DNA from: Pseudomonas sputi
Lineage (GTDB): Bacteria; Pseudomonadota; Gammaproteobacteria; Pseudomonadales; Pseudomonadaceae
Assembly (NCBI RefSeq): GCF_021603585.1
Contig: NZ_BQHI01000030.1
Coordinates: 1 to 54,902, forward strand
Direction: 5' to 3'
Length of the DNA: 54,902 bases
Every line of letters begins with the position of its first letter. Position 1 is the first letter of the stretch. Positions 26,317 through 35,560 of this stretch are shown here, in pieces. The position numbers and the translations under genes were made by a program. The notes under the pieces are model-generated. The model was not told where the DNA came from. It searched no databases and was given only the letters and a program-made list of their open reading frames with translations.

Positions 26317-27630
26317 GTGGAAGCACATCTGTTGGAATGGCTGAACCTGAGCGTGCGCTGGGTTCACATGATCACTGGCGTGGCCTGGATCGGCGCGTCG
26401 TTCTACTTCGTCTGGCTGGAGAACAACCTCAACCGCGTCAACCCGAAAACCGGTCTGGCCGGTGACCTGTGGGCGATCCACGGCGGCGGTATCTATCACC
26501 TGGAAAAATACAAACTGGCCCCTCCGTCGATGCCGGAGAACCTGCACTGGTTCAAATGGGAAGCCTATTTCACCTGGATGTCGGGGATCGCGCTCCTTTG
26601 CGTGGTGTTCTACTCCAACCCCGTGCTCTACCTCGTGGCACCCGGCAGCGGCCTGACCGGCCCTGAAGGCGTGGCCATCGGCATCGGCTCGCTGATCGCC
26701 GGCTGGTTCATCTACGACTTCCTCTGCGATTCGCCCCTCGGCAAGAAACCGGCCCTGCTCGGCTTCATCCTGTTCGTGCTGATCATCGGCGCGGCGTATG
26801 GCTTCAGCAAGGTGTTCAGCGGTCGTGGTGCGTACCTGCATGTCGGCGCGATCATCGGCACCATCATGGTGGGCAACGTGTTCCGCATCATCATGCCGGC
26901 CCAGCGCGCACTGGTGGCCGCGATCGCCGAGAACCGCACGCCGGATCCGGCGCTGCCGGCCAAAGGCCTGCTGCGTTCGCGTCACAACAACTACTTCACC
27001 CTGCCGGTGCTGTTCATCATGATCAGCAACCACTTCCCGAGCACTTACGGCAGCCAGTACAACTGGCTGATCCTGGCCGGGATCGCCGTGCTGGCGGTGT
27101 TGGTGCGTCACTACTTCAACACCCGTCACGACAGCCACAAGTTTGCCTGGACCCTGCCGGTGGCAGCGGTGGGCATGATCAGTCTGGCGTACGTCACCGG
27201 CCCGGCGCCGATGTCGACCGCTCCGGACGTGGCCAAGGCGCCTGCGAAAATCGAGTACCAGCCGCTGCCGGAAACGGCGCTGGGTGGTGGCGCGAAACCG
27301 GCTGAAGCGGCACAACCGGCAGCACCCGCTGCGCCGGCCGCCGCTCCGGCTCAGGCGTCCAACGCCGGCCCTGCGTTCGACAAGGTGCACAACGTGATCC
27401 AGGAACGCTGCACGGTCTGCCACTCGGCCAAACCGACCAGCCCGCTGTTCAGCGCGGCGCCGGCCGGGGTAATGCTCGACACTCCCGAGCAGATCCGTCA
27501 GAACGCGGCGCGGATCCAGGCGCAAGCCATCACCACGCAGATCATGCCACTGGGCAACATCACACAGATGACCCAGCAGGAACGTGACCTGATCGGTGCA
27601 TGGATCGCCCAGGGAGCCCAGACCAACTAA
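26317..27630 (+). CDS. puuD: Membrane urate hydroxylase with cytochrome c domain
   Basis: A 437-residue inner-membrane enzyme that oxidises urate to 5-hydroxyisourate and passes electrons to a c-type cytochrome rather than to O2. About eight hydrophobic helices fill residues 1-300 (for example WVHMITGVAWIGASFYFVWL). An Ala/Pro-rich linker covers about 310-350. A C-terminal cytochrome c domain follows, with the haem motif CTVCH at residues 365-369 and the likely distal Met in TQIMPLGN. The start is GTG at 26317 behind GAGAGG. No soluble uricase is seen, so PuuD is the pathway's urate oxidase here. Confidence 0.94.
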   Translation: MEAHLLEWLNLSVRWVHMITGVAWIGASFYFVWLENNLNRVNPKTGLAGDLWAIHGGGIYHLEKYKLAPPSMPENLHWFKWEAYFTWMSGIALLCVVFYSNPVLYLVAPGSGLTGPEGVAIGIGSLIAGWFIYDFLCDSPLGKKPALLGFILFVLIIGAAYGFSKVFSGRGAYLHVGAIIGTIMVGNVFRIIMPAQRALVAAIAENRTPDPALPAKGLLRSRHNNYFTLPVLFIMISNHFPSTYGSQYNWLILAGIAVLAVLVRHYFNTRHDSHKFAWTLPVAAVGMISLAYVTGPAPMSTAPDVAKAPAKIEYQPLPETALGGGAKPAEAAQPAAPAAPAAAPAQASNAGPAFDKVHNVIQERCTVCHSAKPTSPLFSAAPAGVMLDTPEQIRQNAARIQAQAITTQIMPLGNITQMTQQERDLIGAWIAQGAQTN

Positions 27631-27640
27631 GCCGTAAAAA

Positions 27641-27709
27641 CCTCGCGAGCAGGCTCGCGCCCACACGGATCATCCGGATCCTGTGGGCGCCGGCTTGCCT
27701 GCGATTGGC
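27641..27709. repeat. REP-type inverted pair
   Basis: Two REP-like halves (CTCGCGAGCAGGCTCGCGCCCACA and its imperfect inverse ending at about 27709), separated by a short spacer, lie between puuD and the permease. They resemble the 31214 and 43885 pairs. Confidence 0.75.
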
Positions 27710-27799
27710 CGCATAAGCGGTCTGCCTGATGCAAAGAGGACAGCGGCAAGCAACCCGGCCGCTGTTCATCACAAGAATAAAAAAGATCCGAGGTGTTGC

Positions 27800-29158
27800 A
27801 TGTCCGAGCTGTCCAAAGCGCGCATCCCCGACGCACCCGCCATTCAGCGTTTGCCCCTTTTGCAACTGATCCTGGTCGGTCTGCAACATGTTCTGCTGAT
27901 GTACGGCGGCGCCATCGCGGTACCGCTGATCATCGGACAGGCCGCTGGCCTGAGTCGTGAAGAAATCGCCTTCCTGATCAACGCCGACCTGCTGGTCGCC
28001 GGCATCGCCACCATCGTGCAGTCCCTCGGCATCGGCCCGATGGGCATTCGCATGCCGGTGATGATGGGCGCCAGTTTTGCCGCCGTCGGCAGCATGGTCG
28101 CCATGGCGGGCATGCCCGGCATCGGTCTGCAGGGCATCTTCGGCGCAACCATCGCCGCCGGGTTCTTCGGCATGCTCATCGCGCCGTTCATGTCCAGGGT
28201 CGTACGCTTCTTCCCGCCGCTGGTGACCGGCACGGTCATCACCTCGATCGGTCTGTCACTGTTTCCGGTGGCCGTGAATTGGGCCGGTGGCGGTGCTGGC
28301 GCCGCTCAATTCGGTTCACCGATTTATCTGGCCATCGCTGCACTGGTGCTGGCCACCATTCTGTTGATCCACCGCTTCATGCGCGGTTTCTGGGTCAACA
28401 TTTCCGTGCTGATCGGCATGTGCCTGGGCTACGTGCTCTGTGGCGCCATCGGCATGGTCGACCTGAGCGGCATGGCCAATGCGCCGTGGGTTCAGTTCGT
28501 CACCCCGCTGCACTTCGGCATGCCGAAGTTCGAACTGGCACCGATCCTGTCGATGTGCCTGGTGGTGGTGATCATCTTTGTCGAGTCCACCGGGATGTTC
28601 CTCGCGCTGGGCAAGATCACCGGTCAGGAAGTCTGCCCGCGCATGCTGCGTCGCGGCTTGCTGTGTGATGCCGGCGCGTCGTTCTTCGCCGGATTCTTCA
28701 ACACCTTCACCCACTCCTCCTTCGCCCAGAACATCGGCCTGGTACAGATGACCGGCGTGCGCTGCCGCTCGGTAACCATCGTCGCCGGCGGCCTGCTGAT
28801 CGTCCTGAGCCTGCTGCCGAAAGCGGCGTTCCTGGTGGCGTCGATTCCACCGGCGGTGCTGGGTGGCGCGGCGATAGCGATGTTCGGCATGGTGGCGGCT
28901 ACCGGCATCAAAATCCTGCAGGAAGCCGATATCGGTGACCGTCGCAACCAATTGCTGGTGGCGGTGAGCATCGGCATGGGCCTGATTCCGGTGGTGCGTC
29001 CGGAGTTCTTCGCCCACCTGCCGTTGTGGATGAGCCCGATCACCCACAGCGGGATCGCCATGGCCACCCTCAGCGCGCTGACGCTGAACCTGTTGTTCAA
29101 CATCCTCGGTGGCGCCGAACGCGCCGCGATCAACGACTGCCAGGCACACCCGCACTGA
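27800..29158 (+). CDS. NCS2 xanthine/urate permease
   Basis: A 452-residue inner-membrane nucleobase:cation symporter-2 protein with about 14 helices. It is of the XanQ/UacT/PucJ type and distinct from the AzgA-like permease at 18397. Family segments seen are VLLMYGGAIAVPLIIG (helix 1), FVESTGMFLALGKITG (central substrate motif, Glu present) and GLVQMTGVRCRSVTIVAGG. The start at 27800 has CGAGGTG upstream. Operon position directly after puuD supports urate or xanthine uptake. Confidence 0.92.
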   Translation: MSELSKARIPDAPAIQRLPLLQLILVGLQHVLLMYGGAIAVPLIIGQAAGLSREEIAFLINADLLVAGIATIVQSLGIGPMGIRMPVMMGASFAAVGSMVAMAGMPGIGLQGIFGATIAAGFFGMLIAPFMSRVVRFFPPLVTGTVITSIGLSLFPVAVNWAGGGAGAAQFGSPIYLAIAALVLATILLIHRFMRGFWVNISVLIGMCLGYVLCGAIGMVDLSGMANAPWVQFVTPLHFGMPKFELAPILSMCLVVVIIFVESTGMFLALGKITGQEVCPRMLRRGLLCDAGASFFAGFFNTFTHSSFAQNIGLVQMTGVRCRSVTIVAGGLLIVLSLLPKAAFLVASIPPAVLGGAAIAMFGMVAATGIKILQEADIGDRRNQLLVAVSIGMGLIPVVRPEFFAHLPLWMSPITHSGIAMATLSALTLNLLFNILGGAERAAINDCQAHPH

Positions 29159-29243
29159 TCCGAAGAGTAAAAAAGGGGCTCGCCAACGCCAGCCCCCTCG
29201 CGACAGCTTTGCCTCAAACAATAAAAACAAGAGGGAGCAACAG

Positions 29244-30029
29244 ATGATCCGGACTCAAACCAACGTGTTGTTGAGCGGCGGCCTGCTGGCCGCCTCGCAA
29301 GCCATGGCCGGCGATTTACTGCTGTGGCAGACCAACAGCCTGAGCTACCTGTACGGCAAGAACTTTGCGATCAACCCGTCGATCCAGCAGACGGTGACGT
29401 TCGAGCATGCCGACAAGTGGAAGTACGGCGACAACTTCCTGTTCGTCGACAAGATCTTCTACAACGGCCAGGAAGACCGCAACAAAGGCCCCCACGCCTT
29501 TTACGGCGAATTCAGCCCGCGCCTGTCGTTCGGCAAGATCTTCGACAAGAAGCTGGAATTCGGCCCGATCAAGGACGTGCTGCTGGCCATGACTTACGAA
29601 TACGGTGAAGGCGACAGCGAGGCCTACCTGATCGGCCCCGGCTTCGACCTCAAGGTGCCGGGCTTCAACTATTTCACCCTGAACTTCTACCGCCGCCAGA
29701 CCGAAGGCCCGCGCCCCGGCGATGGCGTCTGGCAGATCACTCCGGGCTGGTCCTACAGCATTCCCGTGGGCAACTCCGACCTGCTGATCGACGGCTACCT
29801 CGACTGGGTGGTCGACAACGATCAGAACTCACGCGGCACCTATCACGCCAACCTGCACATCAACCCGCAGATCAAATACGACCTGGGCAAAGCCCTCGGA
29901 TGGGGTGAAAAGCAGGTGTACGTCGGCACCGAATACAGCTACTGGAAAAACAAATACGGCATCGAGAACACCCACAGTTTCGACACCAATCAGAACACCG
30001 CCAGCCTGCTGGTAAAGGTGCACTTCTAA
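29244..30029 (+). CDS. Tsx-type nucleoside-specific outer membrane channel, copy 1
   Basis: A 261-residue protein with a signal peptide (MIRTQTNVLLSGGLLAASQAMAG; cleavage after AMA). A 12-stranded barrel-like sequence of alternating aromatic residues follows, ending in Phe (LLVKVHF) as outer-membrane proteins do. Motifs match the Channel_Tsx family (PF03502): LWQTNSLSYLYGKNF and ADKWKYGDNFLFVDKIF. GGGAG precedes the ATG. Directly downstream of the permease; a small hairpin (GGGGCT / AGCCCC, about 29176-29203) lies in the 85-base gap. Probably passes nucleosides or purine bases across the outer membrane. Confidence 0.92.
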   Translation: MIRTQTNVLLSGGLLAASQAMAGDLLLWQTNSLSYLYGKNFAINPSIQQTVTFEHADKWKYGDNFLFVDKIFYNGQEDRNKGPHAFYGEFSPRLSFGKIFDKKLEFGPIKDVLLAMTYEYGEGDSEAYLIGPGFDLKVPGFNYFTLNFYRRQTEGPRPGDGVWQITPGWSYSIPVGNSDLLIDGYLDWVVDNDQNSRGTYHANLHINPQIKYDLGKALGWGEKQVYVGTEYSYWKNKYGIENTHSFDTNQNTASLLVKVHF

Positions 30030-30401
30030 GATGGCCCGCAACCGTGCCCCCTACCTGTCGTCGGTGCCCTGTTGCGGGGCACTTGAGGCCTGGCCGTTGA
30101 GTCAGTATTCTCCGCGGCCTCCTGAATTCGGTCTAAAAAAAAGCCCGAATTTAATTTCTGACCGAAAAGCCAACTTATCCCGGCCGCGGTCAGTACCGAG
30201 GCATCCCGAAAACACGCTCAATCGACTGTTTTTCAGCAGCCGACGGGCGTTTTTTTGCTTTTCGAAAAGCCTTGGCTCAGCTCTTGCTAACAGCATGAAA
30301 GCTGACCGGATGGATGATTTTTGCTGCAACGAAAAAGGCGCCACACCAGAGCGCCGACTTAAAAAAAATAAACGTGGAACACCTACTTTGGGAGCAACCG
30401 A
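30030..30401. other. Intergenic region between the two Tsx genes
   Basis: About 370 bases. The short frames here do not look coding. It has several A/T runs and a hairpin near 30339-30357 (GGCGC / GCGCC) with an A-run on its left, which would terminate minus-strand rather than plus-strand transcription. The length suggests the second Tsx gene has its own promoter. Confidence 0.45.
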
Positions 30402-31187
30402 ATGAAACGTATGTGCACCAGCCTGATGCTTGCGGGATCGCTGCTGGCAGGGGGTCAGGCCATGGCCGACGGCCTGCTGCAATGGCAGAACAACAGCCTG
30501 ACCTACCTCTATGGCAAGGACTTCCAGGTCAACCCGCGCATTCAGCAGACCGTCACCTTCGAGCACGCCGATGCCTGGAAGTACGGCGACAACTTCGTGT
30601 TCGTCGACAAGATCTTCTACAACGGCAAGGATGACGGCGGCGTCGGCTCGAACACCTACTACGGCGAAATCAGCCCGCGTCTGTCGTTCGGCAAGATCTT
30701 CGATCAGAAACTGGCTTTCGGTCCGGTGACCGACGTACTGCTGGCCATGACCTACGAATTCGGTGAAGGCGATACCGAGTCGTACCTGATCGGTCCAGGC
30801 TTTGACCTGGCAATCCCGGGCTTCGACTACTTCCAGCTGAACTTCTACCAGCGCCACACCGAAGGCTCCCGTGCCGGTGACAACGTCTGGCAGATCACCC
30901 CGGTCTGGTCCTACACGATTCCGGTCGGCGACTCGAACATCCTGATCGACGGTTTCATGGACTGGGTGGTCGACAACGACTCCAACTCCAAAGGCGACTA
31001 CCACGCCAACCTGCACTTCAACCCACAGGTCAAATACGACCTGGGCAAGGCGCTGAACATTGGCGAGAAGCAGCTGTATGTGGGTGTCGAGTACGACTAC
31101 TGGTCGGACAAGTACGGGATCAAGGACAGCCAGTACTTCAAGACCGATCAAAGCACCACGAGCTTCCTGGTGAAGTTCCACTTCTGA
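30402..31187 (+). CDS. Tsx-type nucleoside-specific outer membrane channel, copy 2
   Basis: A 261-residue paralogue of the preceding gene, identical in length and clearly similar along its whole length. Signal peptide (cleavage after AMA near residue 22), LQWQNNSLTYLYGKDF, ADAWKYGDNFVFVDKIF, and terminal Phe (LLVKFHF-like, SFLVKFHF). GGGAG precedes the ATG. The main differences cluster in putative surface loops (DDGGVGSNTY against EDRNKGPHAF), as expected for diverged substrate preference or phage selection. Confidence 0.92.
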   Translation: MKRMCTSLMLAGSLLAGGQAMADGLLQWQNNSLTYLYGKDFQVNPRIQQTVTFEHADAWKYGDNFVFVDKIFYNGKDDGGVGSNTYYGEISPRLSFGKIFDQKLAFGPVTDVLLAMTYEFGEGDTESYLIGPGFDLAIPGFDYFQLNFYQRHTEGSRAGDNVWQITPVWSYTIPVGDSNILIDGFMDWVVDNDSNSKGDYHANLHFNPQVKYDLGKALNIGEKQLYVGVEYDYWSDKYGIKDSQYFKTDQSTTSFLVKFHF

Positions 31188-31213
31188 TCCTGGTGTCAGT
31201 GGCGTCTGAAAGG

Positions 31214-31297
31214 ACGCCTTCGCCAGCAAGCCCGCTCCCCCACTGGTTTTGTGTCGTTCACAAAACCAGTGGGGGAGCGGGCTTGCTCGCGAAAGGC
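31214..31297. repeat. Long REP inverted repeat with 29-bp perfect stem
   Basis: Arms 31214-31252 and 31258-31297 pair over about 38 bp, 29 of them perfect and continuous, with a very short loop. The core (AGCAAGCCCGCTCCC) is the REP half also at 43885-43973. It lies between convergent tsx and patatin genes and could act as their bidirectional terminator. Confidence 0.85.
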
Positions 31298-31310
31298 GGC
31301 ACCACAAATC

Positions 31311-32483
31311 TCAAGCGGGAGCCACCGCCTCGCCAATCCCGAGGAACCGGCACAGCTCATCGCGCTTGGCCAAGGCATCGCGCCGGCCCAGATCGATCAA
31401 TTCGCTGCAATACCCCGCCTCGAACAGCAAGTAACTCAACACCCCTGCCCCGCTCGTCTTGGTCGCTCCCGGCCCACGCAGAAACAGACGCAACGCCGCC
31501 GGCAATTCCTGACGATGCCGCGCCGCGATTTCATCGATCGGCTGACTCGGCGAAATCACCAGCACGTCCACCGGCGCCACACCCAACGCCCGGGTCGGCG
31601 TGCCTTCGGGCATCAGACGGCTGAACTGGTTGAGACGCTGAAGCAACTCGATGTCGCTTTCCAGGCTATCAATGAAGGTGCTGTTGAGCATGTGCCCGCC
31701 GATCTGCGCCAGCGTCGGCTGCTGCCCGGTATAGGCGCGCGCCAGCGGTTGCGCCGGATCGAAACCGCGCGGATTGCCACTGACACCCACCACCAGCACC
31801 CGGCTCGCGCCCAGGTGCAGCGCCGGGCTGATCGGTGCCGATTGCCGCACCGCGCCATCGCCGAAATATTCATCGCCGATCTTCACTGGCGCAAACAACA
31901 GCGGGATCGCCGAACTGGCCAGCAAGTGTTCCACCGACAACTGCGTCGGCACACCGATGCGCCGATGACGCAGCCAGGAATCGATGGTCCCGCCGCCCTG
32001 GTAGAAGGTCACCGCCTGCCCCGACTCATAACCGAACGCCGTCACCGCCACTGCGTGCAGTTGCTTGCGCGCGATGGACTCGGCGATACCGGGCATGTGC
32101 AGTTTTTCGTTGAGAAGATGATGCAGCGGCGAACTGTCGAGCAGCGCCACCGGCAGTTGGCGGCCCATGCCCAACAGGCTGTGACTGACGAAACGGCTGG
32201 CCTGGCGAATCACCCCCGGCCAGTCGCTGCGCAATACGCGATGGCTGCGAAAGCCTTGCCAGAACAGCGTCAGGCGCTCGATGGCCGCGCGAAAATCGGT
32301 CGCACCGCTGGCCAGACTGACCGCGTTGATCGCCCCGGCCGAGGTGCCGACGATCACCGGAAACGGATTGTCCGCCCCCAGCGGCAGCAATTCGGCAATC
32401 GCCGCCAGCACCCCCACCTGATACGCCGCCCGAGCCCCGCCGCCGGAAAGAATCAAACCTGTGACCGGTTCAGCTGGGCTCAT
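31311..32483 (-). CDS. Patatin-like phospholipase
   Basis: A 390-residue protein with a Ser-Asp dyad lipase fold. The oxyanion glycine loop is SGGGARAAYQVG (about residues 13-24), the nucleophile elbow GTSAG (about 46-50) and the catalytic Asp in FGDGAVRQ (about residue 206). It probably hydrolyses phospholipids or other acyl esters. No signal peptide is evident, so a cytoplasmic or membrane-associated location is likely. The ATG at 32483 has GGAG upstream. Its C-terminus extends well past the core domain. It is 35 bases after the acyltransferase on the same strand, so both may act in lipid turnover. Confidence 0.9.
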   Translation of the reverse strand: MSPAEPVTGLILSGGGARAAYQVGVLAAIAELLPLGADNPFPVIVGTSAGAINAVSLASGATDFRAAIERLTLFWQGFRSHRVLRSDWPGVIRQASRFVSHSLLGMGRQLPVALLDSSPLHHLLNEKLHMPGIAESIARKQLHAVAVTAFGYESGQAVTFYQGGGTIDSWLRHRRIGVPTQLSVEHLLASSAIPLLFAPVKIGDEYFGDGAVRQSAPISPALHLGASRVLVVGVSGNPRGFDPAQPLARAYTGQQPTLAQIGGHMLNSTFIDSLESDIELLQRLNQFSRLMPEGTPTRALGVAPVDVLVISPSQPIDEIAARHRQELPAALRLFLRGPGATKTSGAGVLSYLLFEAGYCSELIDLGRRDALAKRDELCRFLGIGEAVAPA

Positions 32484-32518
32484 CGCAACGCTCCGTGGTG
32501 CTTATGGGAATGGGTCAA

Positions 32519-33451
32519 TCAACCGCGTTTGGCGTACAGCTTCGGCTCGCCCGGTGGCCGGCTCTTGAAGCGTCGGTGTGCCCACAGGTATTGCTCGGGG
32601 CACTCACGCAACACGCCTTCGACCCACTGATTGATGCGGATGCAATCTTCTTCCTCGGTCTCGCCCGGGAAACCTTCCAGCGGCGGATGAATCACCAGAC
32701 GATAACCGCTGCCGTCGGCCAGACGTTGCTGGGTGAACGGCACCACCAGCGCCTTGCCCAGCCGGGCGAACTTGCTGGTGGCGGTGACCGTTGCGGCCTG
32801 AATGCCGAACAGCGGCACAAAGATGCTTTGCTTGGCGCCGTAGTCCTGATCCGGCGCGTACCAGATCGCCCGGCCCGCGCGCAGCAACTTGAGCATGCCG
32901 CGCACGTCGTCACGTTCCACGGCCAGCGAATCGAGGTTGTGCCGCTCGCGGCCCTGACGCTGGACGAAGTCGAACAGCGGGTTCTTGTGTTCGCGGTACA
33001 TGCCGTCGATGGTGTGTTGCTGGCCGAGCAGCGCCGCGCCGATTTCCAGGGTGGTGAAATGCACCGCCATCAGAATCACGCCCTTGCCTTCGCGCTGAGC
33101 CTTCTGCAAATGCTCAAGACCTTCTACGTGAGCCAGTTTCGCCAGACGCTGACGCGACCACCACCAGCTCATGGCCATTTCAAAGAAGGCAATGCCGGTG
33201 GAGGCGAAGTTTTCCTTGAGCAGACGCTTGCGTTCAGCGGCGGACTTTTCCGGGAAACACAGTTCCAGATTGCGCTTGGCGATGCGCCGTCGGTCGCCGG
33301 CGAAGCGATACATCAGGGCACCAAGAAAACGACCGATGGCCAGCAAGGCCGGATACGGCAGCTGCACGATCAGCCACAACAGCCCGAGGCCGCACCAGAG
33401 CGGCCAGAAGCGTGGGGCAAGAAATGCTTTTCGAAAACGCGGGCGATCCAT
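32519..33451 (-). CDS. Lipid A lauroyl-type acyltransferase (LpxL/HtrB family)
   Basis: A 310-residue inner-membrane-associated enzyme that adds a secondary acyl chain to lipid A. A hydrophobic N-terminal anchor (WPLWCGLGLLWLIVQLPYPALLA) is followed by the acyltransferase core. The core has the H-x4-E/D-type motif in VHFTTLEIGAALL and the conserved YREHKNPLFD, WYAPDQDYG and LWAHRRFKSRP segments. The start at 33451 has GGAAG upstream; the frame extends far upstream to 34321 only because minC lies antisense to it. It is divergent from minC with about 117 bases between. Confidence 0.92.
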   Translation of the reverse strand: MDRPRFRKAFLAPRFWPLWCGLGLLWLIVQLPYPALLAIGRFLGALMYRFAGDRRRIAKRNLELCFPEKSAAERKRLLKENFASTGIAFFEMAMSWWWSRQRLAKLAHVEGLEHLQKAQREGKGVILMAVHFTTLEIGAALLGQQHTIDGMYREHKNPLFDFVQRQGRERHNLDSLAVERDDVRGMLKLLRAGRAIWYAPDQDYGAKQSIFVPLFGIQAATVTATSKFARLGKALVVPFTQQRLADGSGYRLVIHPPLEGFPGETEEEDCIRINQWVEGVLRECPEQYLWAHRRFKSRPPGEPKLYAKRG

Positions 33452-33568
33452 TAAAGCTTCCGTAAATACAGTGGCCGCGCATTCTACATCGTTCGACCCG
33501 GCTTGCGGCCTGCGGGCGTTCTCGTTATAAGTCTCGGCACTTTTAGTGACAAGCCGTTGTATGCCGAC

Positions 33569-34306
33569 ATGAGCCAAACCGAACCGAAAGACCAAGATCC
33601 CGTGTTCCAGCTGAAGGGCAGCATGCTCGCCATTACGGTGCTGGAGCTGTCCCGCAACGACCTGGACAGCCTCGATCGGCAATTGGCCGCCAAAGTCGCC
33701 CAGGCACCGAATTTCTTCAGCAATGCGCCGCTGGTTCTGGCGCTGGACAAACTGCCGCCAAGTGAAGGCGCTGTTGACCTGCCGGGCCTGATGCGCGTGT
33801 GCCGTCAGCACGGCCTGCGCACCCTGGCAATCCGCGCCAGCCGCATCGAAGACATCGCCGCTGCCATCGCCATCGACATCCCGGTGCTGCCGCCCTCCGG
33901 CGCCCGCGAGCGACCGCTGGAAAGCGCTGAACCCGTCGCACCGAAAAAACCGGAAAAGCCGCCGGAGCCGACCGTCAAAGCGACCCGCGTCATCACCACG
34001 CCAGTACGTGGTGGCCAACAGATATATGCGCAGGGTGGCGATCTGGTCGTGGTTTCCTCGGTCAGTCCGGGGGCGGAACTTCTCGCCGATGGCAACATCC
34101 ATGTATACGGCCCGATGCGCGGTCGTGCGCTGGCCGGGGTCAAGGGCGACACCAAGGCGCGGATTTTCTGTCAGCAATTGAGCGCTGAACTGATCTCCAT
34201 CGCAGGCCATTACAAGGTTTCCGAAGACCTGCGTCGCGATCCGATGTGGGGTTCGGGCGTACAGGTCAGCCTGTCGGGCGACGTGTTGAACATCATTCGG
34301 CTTTAA
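33569..34306 (+). CDS. minC: Septum site-determining protein MinC
   Basis: A 245-residue cell-division inhibitor that blocks FtsZ ring assembly away from midcell. The N-terminal FtsZ-interacting domain (about residues 1-105) is joined by a Pro/Glu/Lys-rich linker (about 110-135) to the C-terminal beta-helix dimer domain. That domain has the typical [23 protein letters not shown] and [14 protein letters not shown] repeats, which bind MinD. The start at 33569 (MSQTEPKD) is preferred to the frame start at 33503. First gene of minC-minD-minE; 169 bases separate it from minD. Confidence 0.96.
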   Translation: MSQTEPKDQDPVFQLKGSMLAITVLELSRNDLDSLDRQLAAKVAQAPNFFSNAPLVLALDKLPPSEGAVDLPGLMRVCRQHGLRTLAIRASRIEDIAAAIAIDIPVLPPSGARERPLESAEPVAPKKPEKPPEPTVKATRVITTPVRGGQQIYAQGGDLVVVSSVSPGAELLADGNIHVYGPMRGRALAGVKGDTKARIFCQQLSAELISIAGHYKVSEDLRRDPMWGSGVQVSLSGDVLNIIRL

Positions 34307-34475
34307 CGGATACTGCCGCATTTTCCAAGCATCTCTAAAACGTAGCGAAAACGGCTCAAACGAAGTAGGAAAAAGGCCAAAAGCCGAATTCCAGCCAAGG
34401 CTGTCCGACTGCAGTAGTTTTCTAGAGATGTTTTTCAGGGGCTGAACAGTCCTTCTTCCTTAGGGGTGAAACACC

Positions 34476-35288
34476 TTGGCCAAGATTCTCGTGGTTACAT
34501 CCGGCAAGGGTGGTGTGGGTAAGACCACCACCAGCGCCGCTATCGGTACCGGCCTCGCTCTGCGCGGCCACAAAACAGTCATCGTCGACTTCGACGTGGG
34601 CTTGCGTAACCTCGACCTGATCATGGGTTGCGAGCGCCGCGTGGTGTATGACTTCGTCAACGTCGTGAACGGCGAAGCCAACCTGCAACAGGCCCTGATC
34701 AAAGACAAGCGCCTGGAAAACCTTTACGTGCTGGCCGCCAGCCAGACCCGCGACAAAGACGCGCTGACCCAGGAAGGCGTGGAAAAAGTCCTGATGGAGC
34801 TCAAGGAACAATTCGAGTTCGTCGTCTGCGACTCCCCGGCGGGCATCGAAAAAGGCGCGCACCTGGCCATGTACTTCGCTGACGAAGCGATCGTCGTGAC
34901 CAACCCTGAAGTGTCTTCGGTACGTGACTCCGACCGCATGCTCGGCCTGCTGGCCAGCAAGTCCCGTCGCGCCGAACGCGGCGAAGAGCCGATCCAGGAG
35001 CACCTGCTGATCACCCGCTACCACCCGGAGCGCGTCGAAAAAGGCGAAATGCTCGGCGTCGAAGACGTCAAGGAAATCCTCGCCGTGCGCCTGCTGGGCG
35101 TCATTCCGGAATCCCAGGCCGTGCTCAAGGCCTCCAACCAGGGCGTACCTGTGATCCTCGATGATCAGAGCGACGCCGGCCAGGCCTACAGCGATACCGT
35201 TGATCGCCTGCTGGGCAAGGAAAAAGAACACCGGTTCCTGAATGTCGAGAAGAAGGGATTCTTCGAGCGTCTGTTTGGAGGTAGGTAA
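34476..35288 (+). CDS. minD: Septum site-determining ATPase MinD
   Basis: A 270-residue deviant-Walker ATPase that binds the membrane in its ATP form, recruits MinC, and is released by MinE to give pole-to-pole oscillation. [16 protein letters not shown] is the P-loop near the N-terminus, [14 protein letters not shown] the switch I region and [12 protein letters not shown] the Walker B region. The C-terminal amphipathic membrane helix is [10 protein letters not shown]. The start codon is TTG at 34476 behind AGGGGTG; the rare start may limit MinD dose. Its stop TAA overlaps the minE ATG by one base. Confidence 0.97.
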   Translation: MAKILVVTSGKGGVGKTTTSAAIGTGLALRGHKTVIVDFDVGLRNLDLIMGCERRVVYDFVNVVNGEANLQQALIKDKRLENLYVLAASQTRDKDALTQEGVEKVLMELKEQFEFVVCDSPAGIEKGAHLAMYFADEAIVVTNPEVSSVRDSDRMLGLLASKSRRAERGEEPIQEHLLITRYHPERVEKGEMLGVEDVKEILAVRLLGVIPESQAVLKASNQGVPVILDDQSDAGQAYSDTVDRLLGKEKEHRFLNVEKKGFFERLFGGR

Positions 35289-35542
35289 TGAACCTTTTTG
35301 ACTTCTTTCGTGCCAATAAAAAGCCAAGTACCGCCTCGGTCGCGAAAGAGCGTCTACAGATCATCGTGGCGCATGAACGCGGCCAGCGCAGCACCCCTGA
35401 CTACCTGCCATCCTTGCAGAAGGAACTGGTGGAAGTGATCCGCAAGTACGTCAACATCGGCAACGACGACGTGCACGTGGCACTGGAGAGCCAGGGCAGC
35501 TGCTCGATTCTGGAACTCAACATAACCCTGCCAGACCGCTGA
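35288..35542 (+). CDS. minE: Cell division topological specificity factor MinE
   Basis: An 84-residue protein that activates MinD ATPase and confines MinC/MinD to the poles. The N-terminal membrane-targeting segment [11 protein letters not shown], the MinD-binding helix ([13 protein letters not shown]) and the C-terminal dimerising topological domain ([10 protein letters not shown] end) are all present. It starts at ATG overlapping the minD stop (TAATG), giving tight coupling with minD. Confidence 0.97.
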   Translation: MNLFDFFRANKKPSTASVAKERLQIIVAHERGQRSTPDYLPSLQKELVEVIRKYVNIGNDDVHVALESQGSCSILELNITLPDR

Positions 35543-35560
35543 GTCGATCCGGCAGGAACG

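Noticed and set aside
26278-27666. Leftward 462-codon frame opposite puuD
   Set aside because: Arg/His-rich shadow; PuuD on the plus strand has the membrane helices and haem motif.
30031-30405. Rightward open frame between the Tsx genes
   Set aside because: No recognisable protein pattern, starts directly after the first Tsx stop and overlaps the ribosome site of the second; treated as promoter region.
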